64,000 bases of DNA. It comes from Dendrophyllia cribrosa. Its lineage: Eukaryota > Cnidaria > Anthozoa > Scleractinia > Dendrophylliidae. Shown in pieces: positions 43,401 through 54,241 of the stretch. Both the position numbers and the translations under genes were made by a program. Each line of letters starts with the position of its first letter. Position 1 is the first letter of the stretch. The DNA lies in the NCBI GenBank assembly GCA_024195265.1, contig JAJLRJ010000013.1, forward strand, positions 16,073,162-16,137,161, in the 5' to 3' direction. A model generated the notes under the pieces. It had not been told where the DNA came from, searched no databases, and saw nothing but the letters and a program-made list of their open reading frames with translations.

Positions 43401-46400
43401 TTTTAATTAATAATATCAACTGAAATTCTAACTATGAGTTATTAATTTTAACAATTTGGTGTCAGCAAGTTTGGTTCTTTCTAAAACAAAAGTGTCTTAA
43501 GTGACTGAAGGTTATATTAGGGCTAATTAAGGGCCCATTATACTATCTTTACAGGCCGTTGCTAGGGAAAAATCAGTTTGCTCTAGCTCGGCAAATTTTT
43601 GCTTATATGTGACCAAATTTGAACAGCAATCTTTAAGTACACCTATGGTTCGGGTTGTGACGTCATCAGGCCACGCCCAATGTCACGTGACCCAAAACAG
43701 AAAAATGAGCGTAACTTCAGAAACTTACAGTTTTATCAAACATTTTTTGCATAATTTGATTTTATACACCATTTAAAAAAATCGTAAGCATGCGTTTTCT
43801 TTAAGGATGAAAAGTAAAAATAATATGAGGAAAAATGTGTTCTCAAAACCACGTTTTTGCGTCTTAATTTTTTGTTTTTTGATTTTTCGCAAAAAGCATG
43901 CTTACGTTTCACGAAAAATCTTTTATCTTTCGATTGAATTTTTTAAAAATAAATTAGCCTCTATTTGCGCCGAGTTAGGTTCGCCTTTGTCTTTACCGGA
44001 AGTAGGTGGCCTGTTGTCAGCCTGGGCTTCCTGTGCTATAAATTGGAAACTGCCGAACTCTTGAAGTAAGACCTTCATTTTGTTAGGATTTGTTGAGTAT
44101 GGTTATCGTTTGTGAAGTACGTTTCAACCTTCACTCGAAAAAGTTGCCTTTCTTTGCAGACAAGGAGAAACGAGTCATGCCTGTGTCTGTCAGATCCCAA
44201 GCCTTCGATCACTTTAGCAGGCATGGGTGAGCAGGAAAATGCCTTCAAATCCAAAACGTCCAAAGCATTGTTTTGGGAACTCACGCATCTGTGAGACGGT
44301 TTCCCTTGAATTTGAAGAGCAGTATGGCACTTACATTAAAAAGAAAGAAACTTTTCTTTCTCTTTCTTTTCAAACAACAGTCGACAATCTTAGGAACAAA
44401 AAATATAGAGGTCAATATAATTACTAGATATCCTCCATCGACAATTTTTTCCCCCTCTAAAATAGCAACAAAGCCATTAGAGCAGTCCTATTTGTTTTAT
44501 CAGAAGCTTATTAGTTTTGTGCTTCTGATTTTATCACATGCAATGTTTTTAAGTTGTATACAGATCGAAACGGAAAAGATGCAATGTTATTTTGTTTTGT
44601 TTGCCCAAAATTATGCGCCATTTAATTTGTTTTATGTGCAAACGGTTATCTCAGTGAAGTGGCCATTTTTGGCGGAATAGCTCGAAAGAAATCATACAGT
44701 TAAGAAGTACTCGATTATCATTAAAGTGGAAGGCAGAATAGGCAAAGTCAAAAGACAAAAGTCCAAGGTTGAAGTCCGTGTTTTGAATAACAAGAAACCT
44801 TATACAACACCAGCGTCGAATCCATCTAAATCGATGCTTCAATTTGTTTTCATTCAATGAAAATATAAATCTAAAACGTAAACATCTTTTTTCAATAGGT
44901 ACAAAAAATATCCAGCTTCAAATATCCAGCTTCAAATAAGTTTAAGTACTAACCAAGAATTCAGGAGTTGAACGAGACGAACTTCAAATTTGGCATTGTT
45001 TAGGACAGTTTTGAATTTGTACGGACTCTCGCGCGAAGCTGCCTGTCACTTTCACCGGAAGTAAAATTGTACTTGATTTAGCTCTGCATAGCAACCGCAT
45101 TACCTAGCAACGGAATACTATAATGGGCCCTTAAGTTGAACCTTTAATTTAAATAATATGAGCACTCATTTCTAATATATTTTTTTTTAGCCCTCTGTTG
45201 CCTCTGAAATGACAGCTGGTCAGTCATTCTATGCTGCTAGCAGTACCAGTATGTATGGTGGCTTTTCTCGCTCTGTGTTTGGTTCTGTGTCTGGGCGATC
45301 TTCTCCTGAATCTGTCAGTGATGATCTTGCTGAACCAAGCTCTGGCTACCATGGCAAATTTGCAGCATCACTTGGAGGTATTTTGAATTGTTTGTACATA
45401 ATAAGATTTCCATGTTCTGTGAAAAAAGCAGTTGGCCATGTGCACGGTACTGGCGAATGGCATGCATGAAACCTGAAACAATAAAACGAAATGACTGAAA
45501 CGAAACCGCCAAAAAATCCAAAACATCCCAAACAAAATGAAATCAGCAAGACAAGCGAAACTATTTGGAATGTACATGTACATCACAGCTGGGCTGGCAA
45601 AACACATGGGTCTTTGTACTTATCACCTCTAATAAGGGGACAGTTATCCTTGTCCTCTTTGACAAAATGCTCATATGATCTTTGTAATTATCACTTCTAA
45701 TAAGGGGACAGTTAAATTATCCTTGTCCTGGGCCGGCAAAACACTCATTATGATCTCTGTAATCATTGCCTCTAATAAGGAGTCAGTTATCTTTGTCCTG
45801 GGCCGGCAAAACACTCATACACAGGGCTCGAAATAGAAAATAATTATAGCCTGCCATTTCTTTTATTTTTGGCAGGCCAAACAAATTTGGACCTGTCATT
45901 TAATTTTTTGGCCTGCCACAAATCGAAATTTTTTCTTTTAATGAAGTAGTTTTTGAGACGCCTCGCGAAAAAATTCTAGACTCTGATCAGAGACTTAGAA
46001 CACGGGAAAATCAACTAAAGTTTGGGAGATCCCTTTTATTTGTTTACATCAAACCTTTAGCAAGGGTGAAGACAGTAAAGTATTGTTTTTAACTTTCATA
46101 CTTTCGAACTTCTGACTTTAATGTAGTCTGTGAACAGGCCTCCTTGAGGTGTTTGACGAAAGGTACCCCTTGTGGGGGTATGACTAAAGGTACCCCTTGT
46201 GGGGGTGTGACGAAAGGTACCCCTTGTGGGGGTATGACGAAAGTAGAAAGCGCCGCGAAAATAAAACTCGCGAGGAAAAGTCGGCGAGTGAAGCGAGCCG
46301 CAGGAAAACTCCCCGTTCGCTGTTTTTTCTTCGCCCTATATCCCACTGGAGAGCCTGTTCACAGGTTAACTTTCATGCCGATGTGCAAGGATGTTGAAAT

Positions 46401-48369
46401 TTCCTTACCGAGGTTTTTGGTCGCTGAAAATTTATTATGTGAAATCGCTATTTATAAATCGACACTTGATCAAATTGAAACACACAGTAAATAAAACAAG
46501 GTTTAGTTCCTTTTGAATGTTGTACACAGTTCCCAGACAGTTCCGTTGTTTTCATTCATTACGGCCAGACTCCAAAGTTAGAAAGTTTTTTTGAAGCGAA
46601 AAAACAGATTTTATTCCAGACAGCAAACTAACAAAGTCGGAAACCACCAAACCGTGAATACCGTATTTAATTTGCGCACTTGCAAATGTCGGATTACAGA
46701 GGGATTACATACAATGCGCGTGAAAGTAAAGTAAACGGCGCAGGATGTCAAGGCAGGCAAAAAAATCTTCAAACGAAAATCGGCGCATCCGAAGTTTCAT
46801 TATAAAAGCTTTTATTTCTGTTTTTGTTTTTAAATTGGCTGATTTTTTTCCCGCTTTTCCTGGCGATTTTTAGACCGCGAAAACTTCGCAGTACCGGCGA
46901 TATCGCCGGTGAGCAGACATCGGCCTTTTTGACAACGATTGATTTGTGGAAAGAAATAGTAGATAAAGGAGCATGGTAAGAGGAGTAGAAAATGTTATAA
47001 AACCAGTCCAGTAAGTTTCGCCTGCCATTTTATTATCCATCTGGCAGTTCATCATTATTTTCGCCTGCCAAACCTGAAATTTGACCTGCCATTTGGCCAT
47101 TGGCAGGCCGCTATTTCGAGCCCTGCATACATGTATGATCTTTGTAATTATCACCTCTAATAAGGGGACAGTTACATTGTATCCCTGTCCTGGTCGGCAA
47201 AATGCTCATATCATCTTTGTAATTATCACTTCTACAGAGATGCCAACCTCTGGAGATTGAAAAATTAATAGGGAGTTTTTTTCTGAGGGTGAAATTTTTT
47301 CGCGCTGAACGTCGCGAGCATCTACGGGGGTCCGGAAAACTTTTTTTGGCTTTACCCTCTATAGGTGCCATTTTCTGCATTCCTGAGACCCGAAAAGCAT
47401 TTGTGAAGTTAAGCAGGGCTCAAAATTGCACCTGTATCGGGCGCATTTGCGACTAAAGATTTTGCTTTTGTGACTAAAATTTGTCTATTTTGCGACTGTT
47501 TTACGGCCTAGCTAATAATTGAAAGGAATATTATATTCAACAGTCTTGTGTCTTGTAATTTTATCCAAAAAATCCTGCGAAATTCACGTTGAATGTTGTG
47601 TGACTTAATCGTCAATTTCATGCTCCATTAACGTGGTTTCCAAGAAGTGCATCACGGGCGCACTTTTTCAGACTTTCTCAGAAATTTCTCGTTTCTCATT
47701 TCTCATTTCCAGTTCCGGTAGTTAATTAGTTCGTTTTGTTTTTTGCGACTTAAATCTTCAAACTTGCGACTAAATTTTAGGAATTACTCGCAAATTGCGA
47801 TGAGATTTTTTTTTTAATTTTGAGCCCTGTTAAAATATGATGAAAGACTGCATATTTTTGGGATTTTGGGAAAGTTTGGGTTAAAATTTAGCCTAATTAT
47901 TGTAGAGAAATGATCCAAAGTTGCTTTTATCCGTGAGATTTTGTGTACGGGAGACCGGGAGATTCGTTCCGTATCCGGGAGACTCCCGGATAATCCTTAT
48001 GTAAAGTAATTGTAATATTATACATTGTAAAGCGCTTAGGACAAGTAGTGATTTTGCGCTATAGAAATAAATTATTATTATATTATAATCCAGGAGAGTT
48101 GGCATAAGTGCTTTTAATAAGGGGACAGTATCCTAGTCCTGGCCGGCAAAATGCTCATAAGCAATCTTTGTAATTATCACTTCTATTAAAGGGACATCTC
48201 TATTAAGGGAACACTTCTCCTGGTCCAGATGGTGTCCATTTAATGGGAGGCTCCACTGTATTTCATAAATGAATAATATGTCACTTGCTAATGTTGATCA
48301 TTTTCAGATATTCAAACACGTCCCACTGTTGTACGAGAGGAGCTTACAGAGGCAGATCTTGATAAGATG
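37429..48369 (+). CDS. DNAI4: Axonemal dynein intermediate chain, DNAI4/WDR78-like (5' part)
   Basis: Six exons join in phase: 37429-37463, 39280-39469, 40982-41046, 43339-43387, 45191-45377, 48308-48369. They encode 196 residues without a stop. The key segment is 'VFDDMGQDVTPKSLLQID' (exon 3), a motif I associate with DNAI4/WDR78. Around it are Ser/Arg/Gly-rich stretches ('SRKSSHSFGSRSIRT', 'SSTSMYGGFSRSVFG') and an acidic end ('REELTEADLDKM'). The 49-base exon 4 is needed to keep the frame between exons 3 and 5. DNAI4 serves ciliary inner-arm dynein. The WD40 part is not found by 64000, so it must lie beyond the viral insert. ID rests on short motifs; the exon chain is firmer than the name. 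Confidence 0.65.
38293..38451. repeat. Foldback element
   Basis: The left arm 'tgttgtggtttaatttttg' and the right arm 'aaaaattgaaccacaaca' are inverses, with inner arms 'ttttcctttgt' and 'acaaaggaaaat' also paired. Lies in intron 1 of the DNAI4-like gene. Confidence 0.75.
40507..40905. repeat. Dispersed repeat, copy B
   Basis: Direct-orientation partner of the repeat at 24957-25365. It ends only about 75 bases before exon 3 of the DNAI4-like gene. Confidence 0.75.
41143..41170. repeat. Poly-C tract
   Basis: A run of about 28 C in intron 3 of the DNAI4-like gene. Length is unreliable in any assembly. Confidence 0.85.
42080..43208. repeat. Minisatellite, 46-bp unit, about 18 copies, interrupted
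   Basis: The unit 'cagctagcagtgtaggactg' plus 'acaccctcacagtattgtctacagtg' runs almost without change from about 42084 to 42917. One more unit lies at 43163-43208. Between them, 42918-43162 is an unrelated insert starting 'cagggcccacgcaggggtcagg' and ending in a C run. Variants include 'ctagctgta' and 'agcattgtatac'. In intron 3 of the DNAI4-like gene. Confidence 0.9.
43527..45134. mobile_element. TTAA-flanked TIR element, 1.6 kb
   Basis: TTAA then 'gggcccattatactat' at the left; 'atactataatgggccc' then TTAA at the right, with a further shared inner block 'ccgttgctagg' and inverse. It ends 57 bases before exon 5 of the DNAI4-like gene. Internal ORFs show no transposase motifs. Confidence 0.75.
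45832..47125. mobile_element. TIR element with 6-bp target duplication, inserted in the array
   Basis: The left end 'cagggctcgaaatag' and right end 'ctatttcgagccctg' are perfect inverses. CATACA flanks both sides as a 6-bp duplication. About 1.3 kb. Inside are three copies of a 'gtaccccttgtgggggt' tandem at about 46165-46235. No transposase. Confidence 0.8.
47234..48108. mobile_element. TIR element interrupted by a second element
   Basis: The left end 'agagatgccaacctct' and right end 'agagttggcataagtg' are approximate inverses. A second element (47414-47829) is inserted within it. Confidence 0.65.
47414..47829. mobile_element. Nested TIR element
   Basis: The left end 'cagggctcaaaattg' and right end 'aattttgagccctg' are inverses. 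It sits inside the element at 47234-48108 and is therefore younger. About 416 bp, non-coding. The CAGGGCTC start is shared with the element at 45832. Confidence 0.7.
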
Positions 48370-48544
48370 GTAATTATATTTTAAGTTATTAGTTCCTGGT
48401 TTCAACTAAGAAGTCAAATTAGTTGTTTGTCCAGTATGATTATTGTCTTCAGTGAATTGTGTATCATCAGGTGGAGCATGTTGTTATTTGTCAGTTTAAA
48501 GCTGTAAGGCTAATTGGATGTCGTAAGGCAAATGATTGTAATAC

Positions 48545-48985
48545 CCACATGTACCAACTCACACGCATTATGCGTGTGTCACACGCCTGCGGATTGAAAA
48601 CATTGATCACACCCATACAGGACAATTTCACACGCCTGACTCACAATTCCGGACTACTTGTTCATTAATCATTAACGTGAAAAATTAATTTCAGTTTCCA
48701 CCCAAAATAATCCAGTTAACGACACAAAATGTCGCATTTGAGTCCCAAATAACAAGCTGAAAGGTCGTTATTGGATTGGCAAGATCGCGCCGAGCTTTTG
48801 AGCACTGCGACATTCGGCAACCTTTGGAAATCATCAGAACATCTTCAGGAAACTTCGGAAGTCGTCAGAACATCTTTGGCAATGTTTGGGAAGTCGTCGG
48901 AAATTTGTCGGAAATTCGGGTAATATGGATACGAAAATCACACGCATTTGACTTAGGAAAAGTTGGCAGGTATATGAATGAATGA
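48545..48985. repeat. Dispersed repeat, copy B (inverted)
   Basis: Inverted partner of 13262-13715, beginning 'caactcacacgcattatgcg' and ending 'cttaggaaaagttggcagg'. Lies just after exon 6 of the DNAI4-like gene. Confidence 0.75.
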
Positions 48986-49329
48986 TTTAATATAGCAGAC
49001 ATGTCTCATGGGGCTTTACGGACGCTTTTGAGAATACGATTAAACGTCAGCTAATGAATGTGCCTATATAAGGCAACTGCCAATTGGATGCCCAAAGGCT
49101 ATTTGGATGCTGTTAAGGCTCTAAAATTGGCTAAAAAACATGTTTTATCATACAGCAGGAAACTGGTATAAAACATGCAAAAGCATTACTGACATTGTTT
49201 TTGCAGTGTGAACCCTCAAGACAAAGTTAAGGTGGCTCACAAAAGTTTCTGGTAATTTGCCATACTTACACTTTGATAAATCAAATTGCCACATACCATT
49301 CTTTATCAGTTAATGCTACATTAAAAAAC

Positions 49330-50016
49330 TCATTAATAATTCATGACCATTTTGTCCAATCCGATGCTCCTCTCTAGTCACGAGGAAAGCACTCTTTACC
49401 ACATAAAATACGCTTGAAACTAAAAAGCCCTGGGAGGGTTTTGAATGTGGCCCAGGGGAATAATGGGGTATAATAGAAAAACAATGGCATACAAATGAAC
49501 GTGAAGCATTATATAATGACACACGTTGCATTATCTATCAATATTCATATATAATGCCACATGTGATATTATATAATGCTTCAAGTTTATATACAGTAGG
49601 AATTAAATACTGAGAACAACCATTAATTTCACGCAACACATTTATTTTGTGCTAACTTACAAATGAAAAGTACAATTATTGAATACTGAGCCCGACATAA
49701 CAACTTTGTTTACGTTGGAACTATCTGGTATAGTCATGTTAGCTAACAATTCATCTGCGACGTCAAAATCTAACGATTCAAAATCTAATAAATTTGAATT
49801 GCTTTCAGCTGCATCTGTTTTTACTAATGCAAGCGAAGTATCAAAAGGCTGCATTCGAATAAAATACTGACATAGTTCTGCATATTTAAATTTCTAATTT
49901 TATTTCTCCTTCATTATTGTTGTTCAATTTCCAAATGCAAACAACCTTCTTTTGTTTTCTCATATCACTCCACATAGTTTCATCGATATTGGACAAAATG
50001 GTCATGAATTATTAAC
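49330..50016. mobile_element. TIR element
   Basis: The left end 'aataattcatgaccatttt' and right end 'aaaatggtcatgaattatt' are inverses. A 65-codon minus-strand frame at 49657-49854 (Asp/Ser/Asn-rich, ending 'VFNNCTFHL') may be a captured or decayed coding piece. Confidence 0.6.
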
Positions 50017-50154
50017 GATTTTTTTTAAGTCATTCAATAAACTCATTCAATAAACGTGTTTTAAGTCATTTAATAAACTCGCAGCACGTGTTTTATCAGG
50101 TATAAAACACTGAAAAAAACTGATAAAACACTGCTGCTCGTTTATTAAATGGTA

Positions 50155-51172
50155 CATAATGGTATCAAACAAATGCCCAGTCATTGTTGAACAAGATATG
50201 ATCATCCTGATGATGTAACATGTTACCATAGTAACCTGTTAAAGACACCCTTAATTTGAACTTTCAGTGTTATATATATATATTTTTTTTACATCAGACC
50301 CCCATTTTTTATTATTGAATGGTAATTAGCATGTTAAGAAACAGGTTAATTTGCAAAGTTTAAAAAAATGGGAAGGTTGAGTCAGAGTCACTTGAAATTT
50401 TGACAACTGCACTGTCACAGTGGTACGTAACATGTTACATCATGATGATGACCATAACTTGTTTGGTAAAAGTGTAGAACAGCTCACCTCCACCGACTGT
50501 TGGCCAACTGTCGGCCGACAGATAACCTACAGTTTACTGTAGTAAAATAGTATCAATGGTAACTCTGGATCAAGTTAAGTAACTCGATATGATTCATAAT
50601 GAAATGAGTATATTTAGGAGCACCCTCAGAGATTTTGTGGCCGTGGCTGAGTTAAAGCTGGTGGACTTGAGGGAACACGACCTCATGATCAGAGATCTGC
50701 AATCTGTTCGATGAGAGATTTTACAAGTAGAGCTCGTAAACAAATAAAAACGGCTGCTGTAGGAGCCACCAAGTTTGAAAAAGTTAATGACCAATAAAAT
50801 AAAGATGACATTGCACACTGTAACATACTGTAAGAATTAAGCAAATAAGAATATGATTAATATCATTGATATTAAGATGATTGATATTATGAGAGGGATT
50901 GGGACAAAGTTATAAATTACAAAATGAGAGGGATTGGGGCAAAGTTATACATTACAAAATGGGAAAGAAAGTCTTGATGGAAATTATGCTTAAGAAACTA
51001 GAAGGGTACGTGTTGTAAGATTTATTTATATTATGTAAATCTCGAAGTATTCATTACAATTTTAACTGACAGTCTACCGTCAGACAGTCGGCCGACAGTC
51101 GGTGGAGGTGAGCTGTTCTTCACTTTTACCACTTGTTCAACAATGATTGGGCATTTGTTTGATACCATAATT
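50155..51172. mobile_element. TIR element, about 1 kb
   Basis: The left end 'taatggtatcaaacaaatg' and right end 'catttgtttgataccataa' are inverses. A second inverted pair lies inside: 'cagctcacctccaccgact' at about 50490 and the inverse at about 51100, so one element may sit inside another. No transposase. Confidence 0.65.
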
Positions 51173-51443
51173 ATAGCATCAACTGATAAAGAGTGCTATT
51201 TATTATAATTGATTCATCAAAGTATATTAATTTTTAAAGTGATGGAAAATGCTGGGAACTATTGCAAGCCACCTTAGTGGGAAGAATCATTTTTAACATG
51301 TAATTGTCTGGATAAAGTTTCTGTAAATCATATTAAGAATATTGCAGTTAACTAATATCCAATAGTCGTTAGCCAATAACTTGAGTTATTGATCAGAATT
51401 ATTCAATCAAGTTTTTTAAAAATTCCAAATATCACAAAGCATA

Positions 51444-51575
51444 TGTTACAGGTCAAATTTGATTTCAGGTTAATTTTGATTTTCCATTGTTCTTTTCTAT
51501 GCTAAAATATGATAATGAATATCAAACAAAGGAAAATCAAAATTAACCTGAAATCAAATTTGACCTGATGTAACA
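51444..51575. repeat. Foldback element
   Basis: Arms start 'tgttacaggtcaaatttg' and end with its near inverse. The core 'caaaggaaaatcaaaatt' resembles the foldback at 38293-38451. A third, more decayed relative is at about 51745-51890. Confidence 0.7.
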
Positions 51576-52145
51576 CATACATACACAGTAAAGAAGGCCA
51601 ACCAGGTAAATTTATTAAATATAGTTACATAAAATTATTGAAAAATGAAAAAAAAAAAAAAAACACTTGCCTCCTGATCTGGCTTTTTCTACTTCCTTTT
51701 AACATTCTTAACATGCCAGTTATATTTTTCAACAATACATGTGTTATAGTTTAAAATGATTTCAGACAGTTTGATTTGTATTTTTCTTTGGTGTATGATT
51801 ATGGTAACACATCTGGAACAAAATAAAATAAAAACTAAACTAGACTGAAATCATTTTGACCTAAAATTCATTAAACTAGAGTTACATTATGCAATCTGCC
51901 TTTTTAATTTCTGAATAAAATTATCTACTGTTGATCTTTATTTGTCTTTTGTATACACCGAATGCAAATATGGCCGCACAACAATTTTTTGTTTGGACAG
52001 GTTCTCAAGAAAAGAAAAGCAATTGAATAATGATAAAGATCAGGTCGAAATAAGTCATTGTGTGGATTTTCAAGGCCATATTCTTATTTAAGGAGAAGTT
52101 ATAGGCAATCAAATTTTGGGAAAAACATGAAAGCGAAGTAGTAAG

Positions 52146-52288
52146 GGGTGACTACATAGGGAATAGTCATTTTTCCCTAACCACACCCTTTTTGAAAAAC
52201 GAATATAGGGAATAGTCAAATTCCCCTATATACGTCATCAAAAAGGGTGTGGATAGGGAAAGATGACTATTCCCTATGTAGACACCCT
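52146..52288. repeat. Foldback element at the left flank of the viral block
   Basis: The left arm 'ggtgactacatagggaatag' and right arm 'ctattccctatgtagacacc' pair over about 48 bases with two or three mismatches. Immediately beyond it the base composition rises toward that of the viral block. Confidence 0.75.
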
Positions 52289-52499
52289 GACGTCACACAT
52301 CGCTGACGTCACCCCAATGGAAAAAAAGGAGCCCACACAGGTAAATCAGGTTCAACAAGTTTTTTAATGAAAAAAGTTATATAGGGGATTTTGACTAGAA
52401 TTATTTTTCAATTTACGAACCTGCGGAAGGATTTTGCAGTAAAAAAATCCCTTTCTTTTGCCGAAAAGGTTGTCCTTTTTCCAAAGCCACCTCTTAAAC

Positions 52500-53246
52500 C
52501 TTCCACGAGGAGAGTTGTCTGATTTTTTAGCGAGGAACTATCTTTGTTTTCACGCCGTGAAAAAATCTTTCTTGTCTTTCTCAGAACAGCGTTTTCCTGG
52601 AAAAACCCGGCTTACGCCATCACTTGGCTCCAGACCACGCGCGAACCACCAGCGGGACCTGGCTCGACGATAAAAGAGTTTAAATTGAAATCGTCTCGTC
52701 CCAAGTGTTTGCGATAATCTTGCACCCATTACTGTTTTCTTCTGCCGAGCAGCTCGTCTGGCTTTGCGTTGTAAGCGAATGAGAGAAGAATGAAAAAAGA
52801 ACAAAGCGCGAGCCTTTATAAAGGGAAAAAAGCTGATGCCACCCCTCAGGCTACGAGGAAGCCCTTCGCTGACGTCTCTTGTCTTTGAAGGGCAATTTGT
52901 TTTGTCAACCAAGCGTTTCCAGAAAGTGAGAGTGCTTTTTGTTTTGTGTTTTTCTTGCTTGTTTTTCGTTTTCTTGTTTTCGAATGTTCTTGTTGATTTT
53001 TTTGGGACCCCAACGGGAATCGAACCTGTGACCTTGGCGAGAGTCTACACTACCAGTGGGCCTTTTCTCGTTACTTGTGGCCACAAAGGAGTCTTGCCTT
53101 GTTTGATTTGGTTCATCAGACAATGAACCACGCAGATTGTTTTTTTTTTTTCATTGCGTTTTTGACTTTTTTTTGATGAATTCTTATTCAAAAAACCGGT
53201 TAGTGCAAGAAAAAGAGCACACGTGTTTTGACCATTTTAAAGCAAC
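52500..53246. other. Non-coding left end of the viral block
   Basis: GC-richer DNA without a convincing gene. It holds a palindromic 'cctttataaagg' at about 52813, a 96-codon plus-strand ORF (52836-53126) of doubtful status with a hydrophobic core, and a tRNA-like stretch. The terminal inverted repeat of the element would be expected here. Confidence 0.4.
53005..53072 (-). tRNA. tRNA-like relic
   Basis: On the minus strand, an A-box-like 'cactggtagtgtaga', the segment 'ctctcgccaagg' and a good T-arm/B box 'ggttcgattcc' occur in tRNA order, ending 'gttggggtccca'. The order and the 'tctcgcc' segment recall a glycine GCC tRNA. The 5' acceptor strand that should pair with 'tggggtc' is absent and the anticodon stem is poor, so it is a fragment or a tRNA-derived repeat rather than a working tRNA. 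Confidence 0.35.
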
Positions 53247-53252
53247 TTTATT
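53247..53252 (-). terminator. Polyadenylation signal of the last viral transcript
   Basis: AATAAA on the minus strand, 81 bases after the stop of the final viral ORF (53333). It is well placed to end the transcript carrying the last three ORFs. Confidence 0.55.
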
Positions 53253-53332
53253 ACAACAATCTTGTTGTGAAAACAGGTCAACAATTTAAATAGTGACAAC
53301 TTTTAAACGTCTCTTTTTTCTGAACAACTTTC

Positions 53333-53929
53333 TTACTCTTGCACCCAACCGCGAGGTTTGTGTCGTTTCAAGGCGACCCCTTTTCCTTTTTGAATTATGT
53401 TTTCTATCTTGGCTTGTCTTTGCTTTTCTCTCTGTTTCATGCTTTCCTTGTGCTCTTGATATTCTGTTTCCAGTTGACCCCACAGTTTGTCACGACGTTC
53501 CAGCAGCTCTCTTTTGTGTGCTTCCACGGCAGCATCGAATGTGTCTTTGTCCGTGGTCCAGTATTTGAGGTCGCTGAAGGGCAAACCATAGTTTTCTGAG
53601 TTTAATTGATCGTCCAACTCTCGTATGACTTCAGCAGACTTTTGAGCCACTTGCCAATCTAGATCAGCCATTTTCACCTCGTTAGGATTATTGCCGGCGC
53701 GCTTGGCCTCGTCCAAATTCTGTTTAGCCACGTTGATGAAGTTTTCCAATTGTTTGTCAATGTTCTTTGATTGCTGGTGCGCTTCTTGAAATGACTTGGG
53801 AGGTGGTGGAAGTGTGGATCCAAGGGGTGGTTTGGGGGGAATAATATCATCCGTTCGGGCTTGGTTTTCCGCCGCCGAAAGAGGGGGAGGTCTTCTCAAG
53901 AGCGCAGAGGTCTGACGGGGGTCTATCAT
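53333..53929 (-). CDS. Viral coiled-coil protein, 198 aa
   Basis: I do not recognise the family. The N-terminal 50 residues are Pro-rich ('PPKPPLGSTLPPPPKSF'). The rest is long charged helix with coiled-coil character ('NIDKQLENFINVAKQNLDEA', then 'AHKRELLERRDKLWGQLE'), and the C terminus is basic. The ATG at 53929 follows the stop of the previous ORF by 21 bases, so it belongs to the same transcript as the two ORFs before it. A structural or scaffold role is only a guess from its place among late genes. Confidence 0.7.
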   Translation of the reverse strand: MIDPRQTSALLRRPPPLSAAENQARTDDIIPPKPPLGSTLPPPPKSFQEAHQQSKNIDKQLENFINVAKQNLDEAKRAGNNPNEVKMADLDWQVAQKSAEVIRELDDQLNSENYGLPFSDLKYWTTDKDTFDAAVEAHKRELLERRDKLWGQLETEYQEHKESMKQREKQRQAKIENIIQKGKGVALKRHKPRGWVQE

Positions 53930-53950
53930 GTGTCGTAGTTGATTCTGAAG

Positions 53951-54241
53951 TCAAAAGTATTCGCTGCTCTTACTTCCGTACGAAGGTAACTTGGGCGGTT
54001 GCCCTTCACCTTCCACGCTCTTCATGGCATCCATGACACGCATGACGCGATCCAAACGAGGGGCATTGACCAATTGGTCCGTCAAGAATTGACGTTTCCA
54101 GTAGGCTTCGTTGGGGTCGGGGGGTGTTTGTTCACCCCTTCCCCATTGACGGGATGAATCGGGTAGAAAGGGAACCGGCGGTTTCATCCAGGGGGGATCT
54201 TTGGGCACCAACATCATCTCTCGAGCGTATTTGTCCGTCAT
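53951..54241 (-). CDS. Viral small ORF, 96 aa
   Basis: Unrecognised. Its ATG overlaps the stop of the previous ORF by four bases (ATGA at 54238-54241), the tightest gene junction in the block, so it is probably translated from the same mRNA by reinitiation. The peptide is Pro-rich ('VPKDPPWMKPPVPFLPDSS') and then helical ('LDRVMRVMDAMKSVEGE'). No membrane segment or Lys run is seen. Confidence 0.65.
   Translation of the reverse strand: MTDKYAREMMLVPKDPPWMKPPVPFLPDSSRQWGRGEQTPPDPNEAYWKRQFLTDQLVNAPRLDRVMRVMDAMKSVEGEGQPPKLPSYGSKSSEYF

Larger units (their letters stand above)
45595..48245. repeat. Degenerate tandem array split by insertions
   Basis: A unit of about 70 bp ('ctttgtaattatcacctcta', 'ataaggggacagttatcctt', 'gtcctgggccggcaaaa') recurs at 45595-45822, 47137-47233 and 48109-48245. 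The gaps between these blocks are the elements at 45832-47125 and 47234-48108. The array lies in intron 5 of the DNAI4-like gene. Confidence 0.75.

Noticed and set aside
48370..52300. Further DNAI4 exons after exon 6
   Set aside because: I searched by eye for open segments with AG/GT borders and found none; the stretch is filled with TIR and foldback elements.
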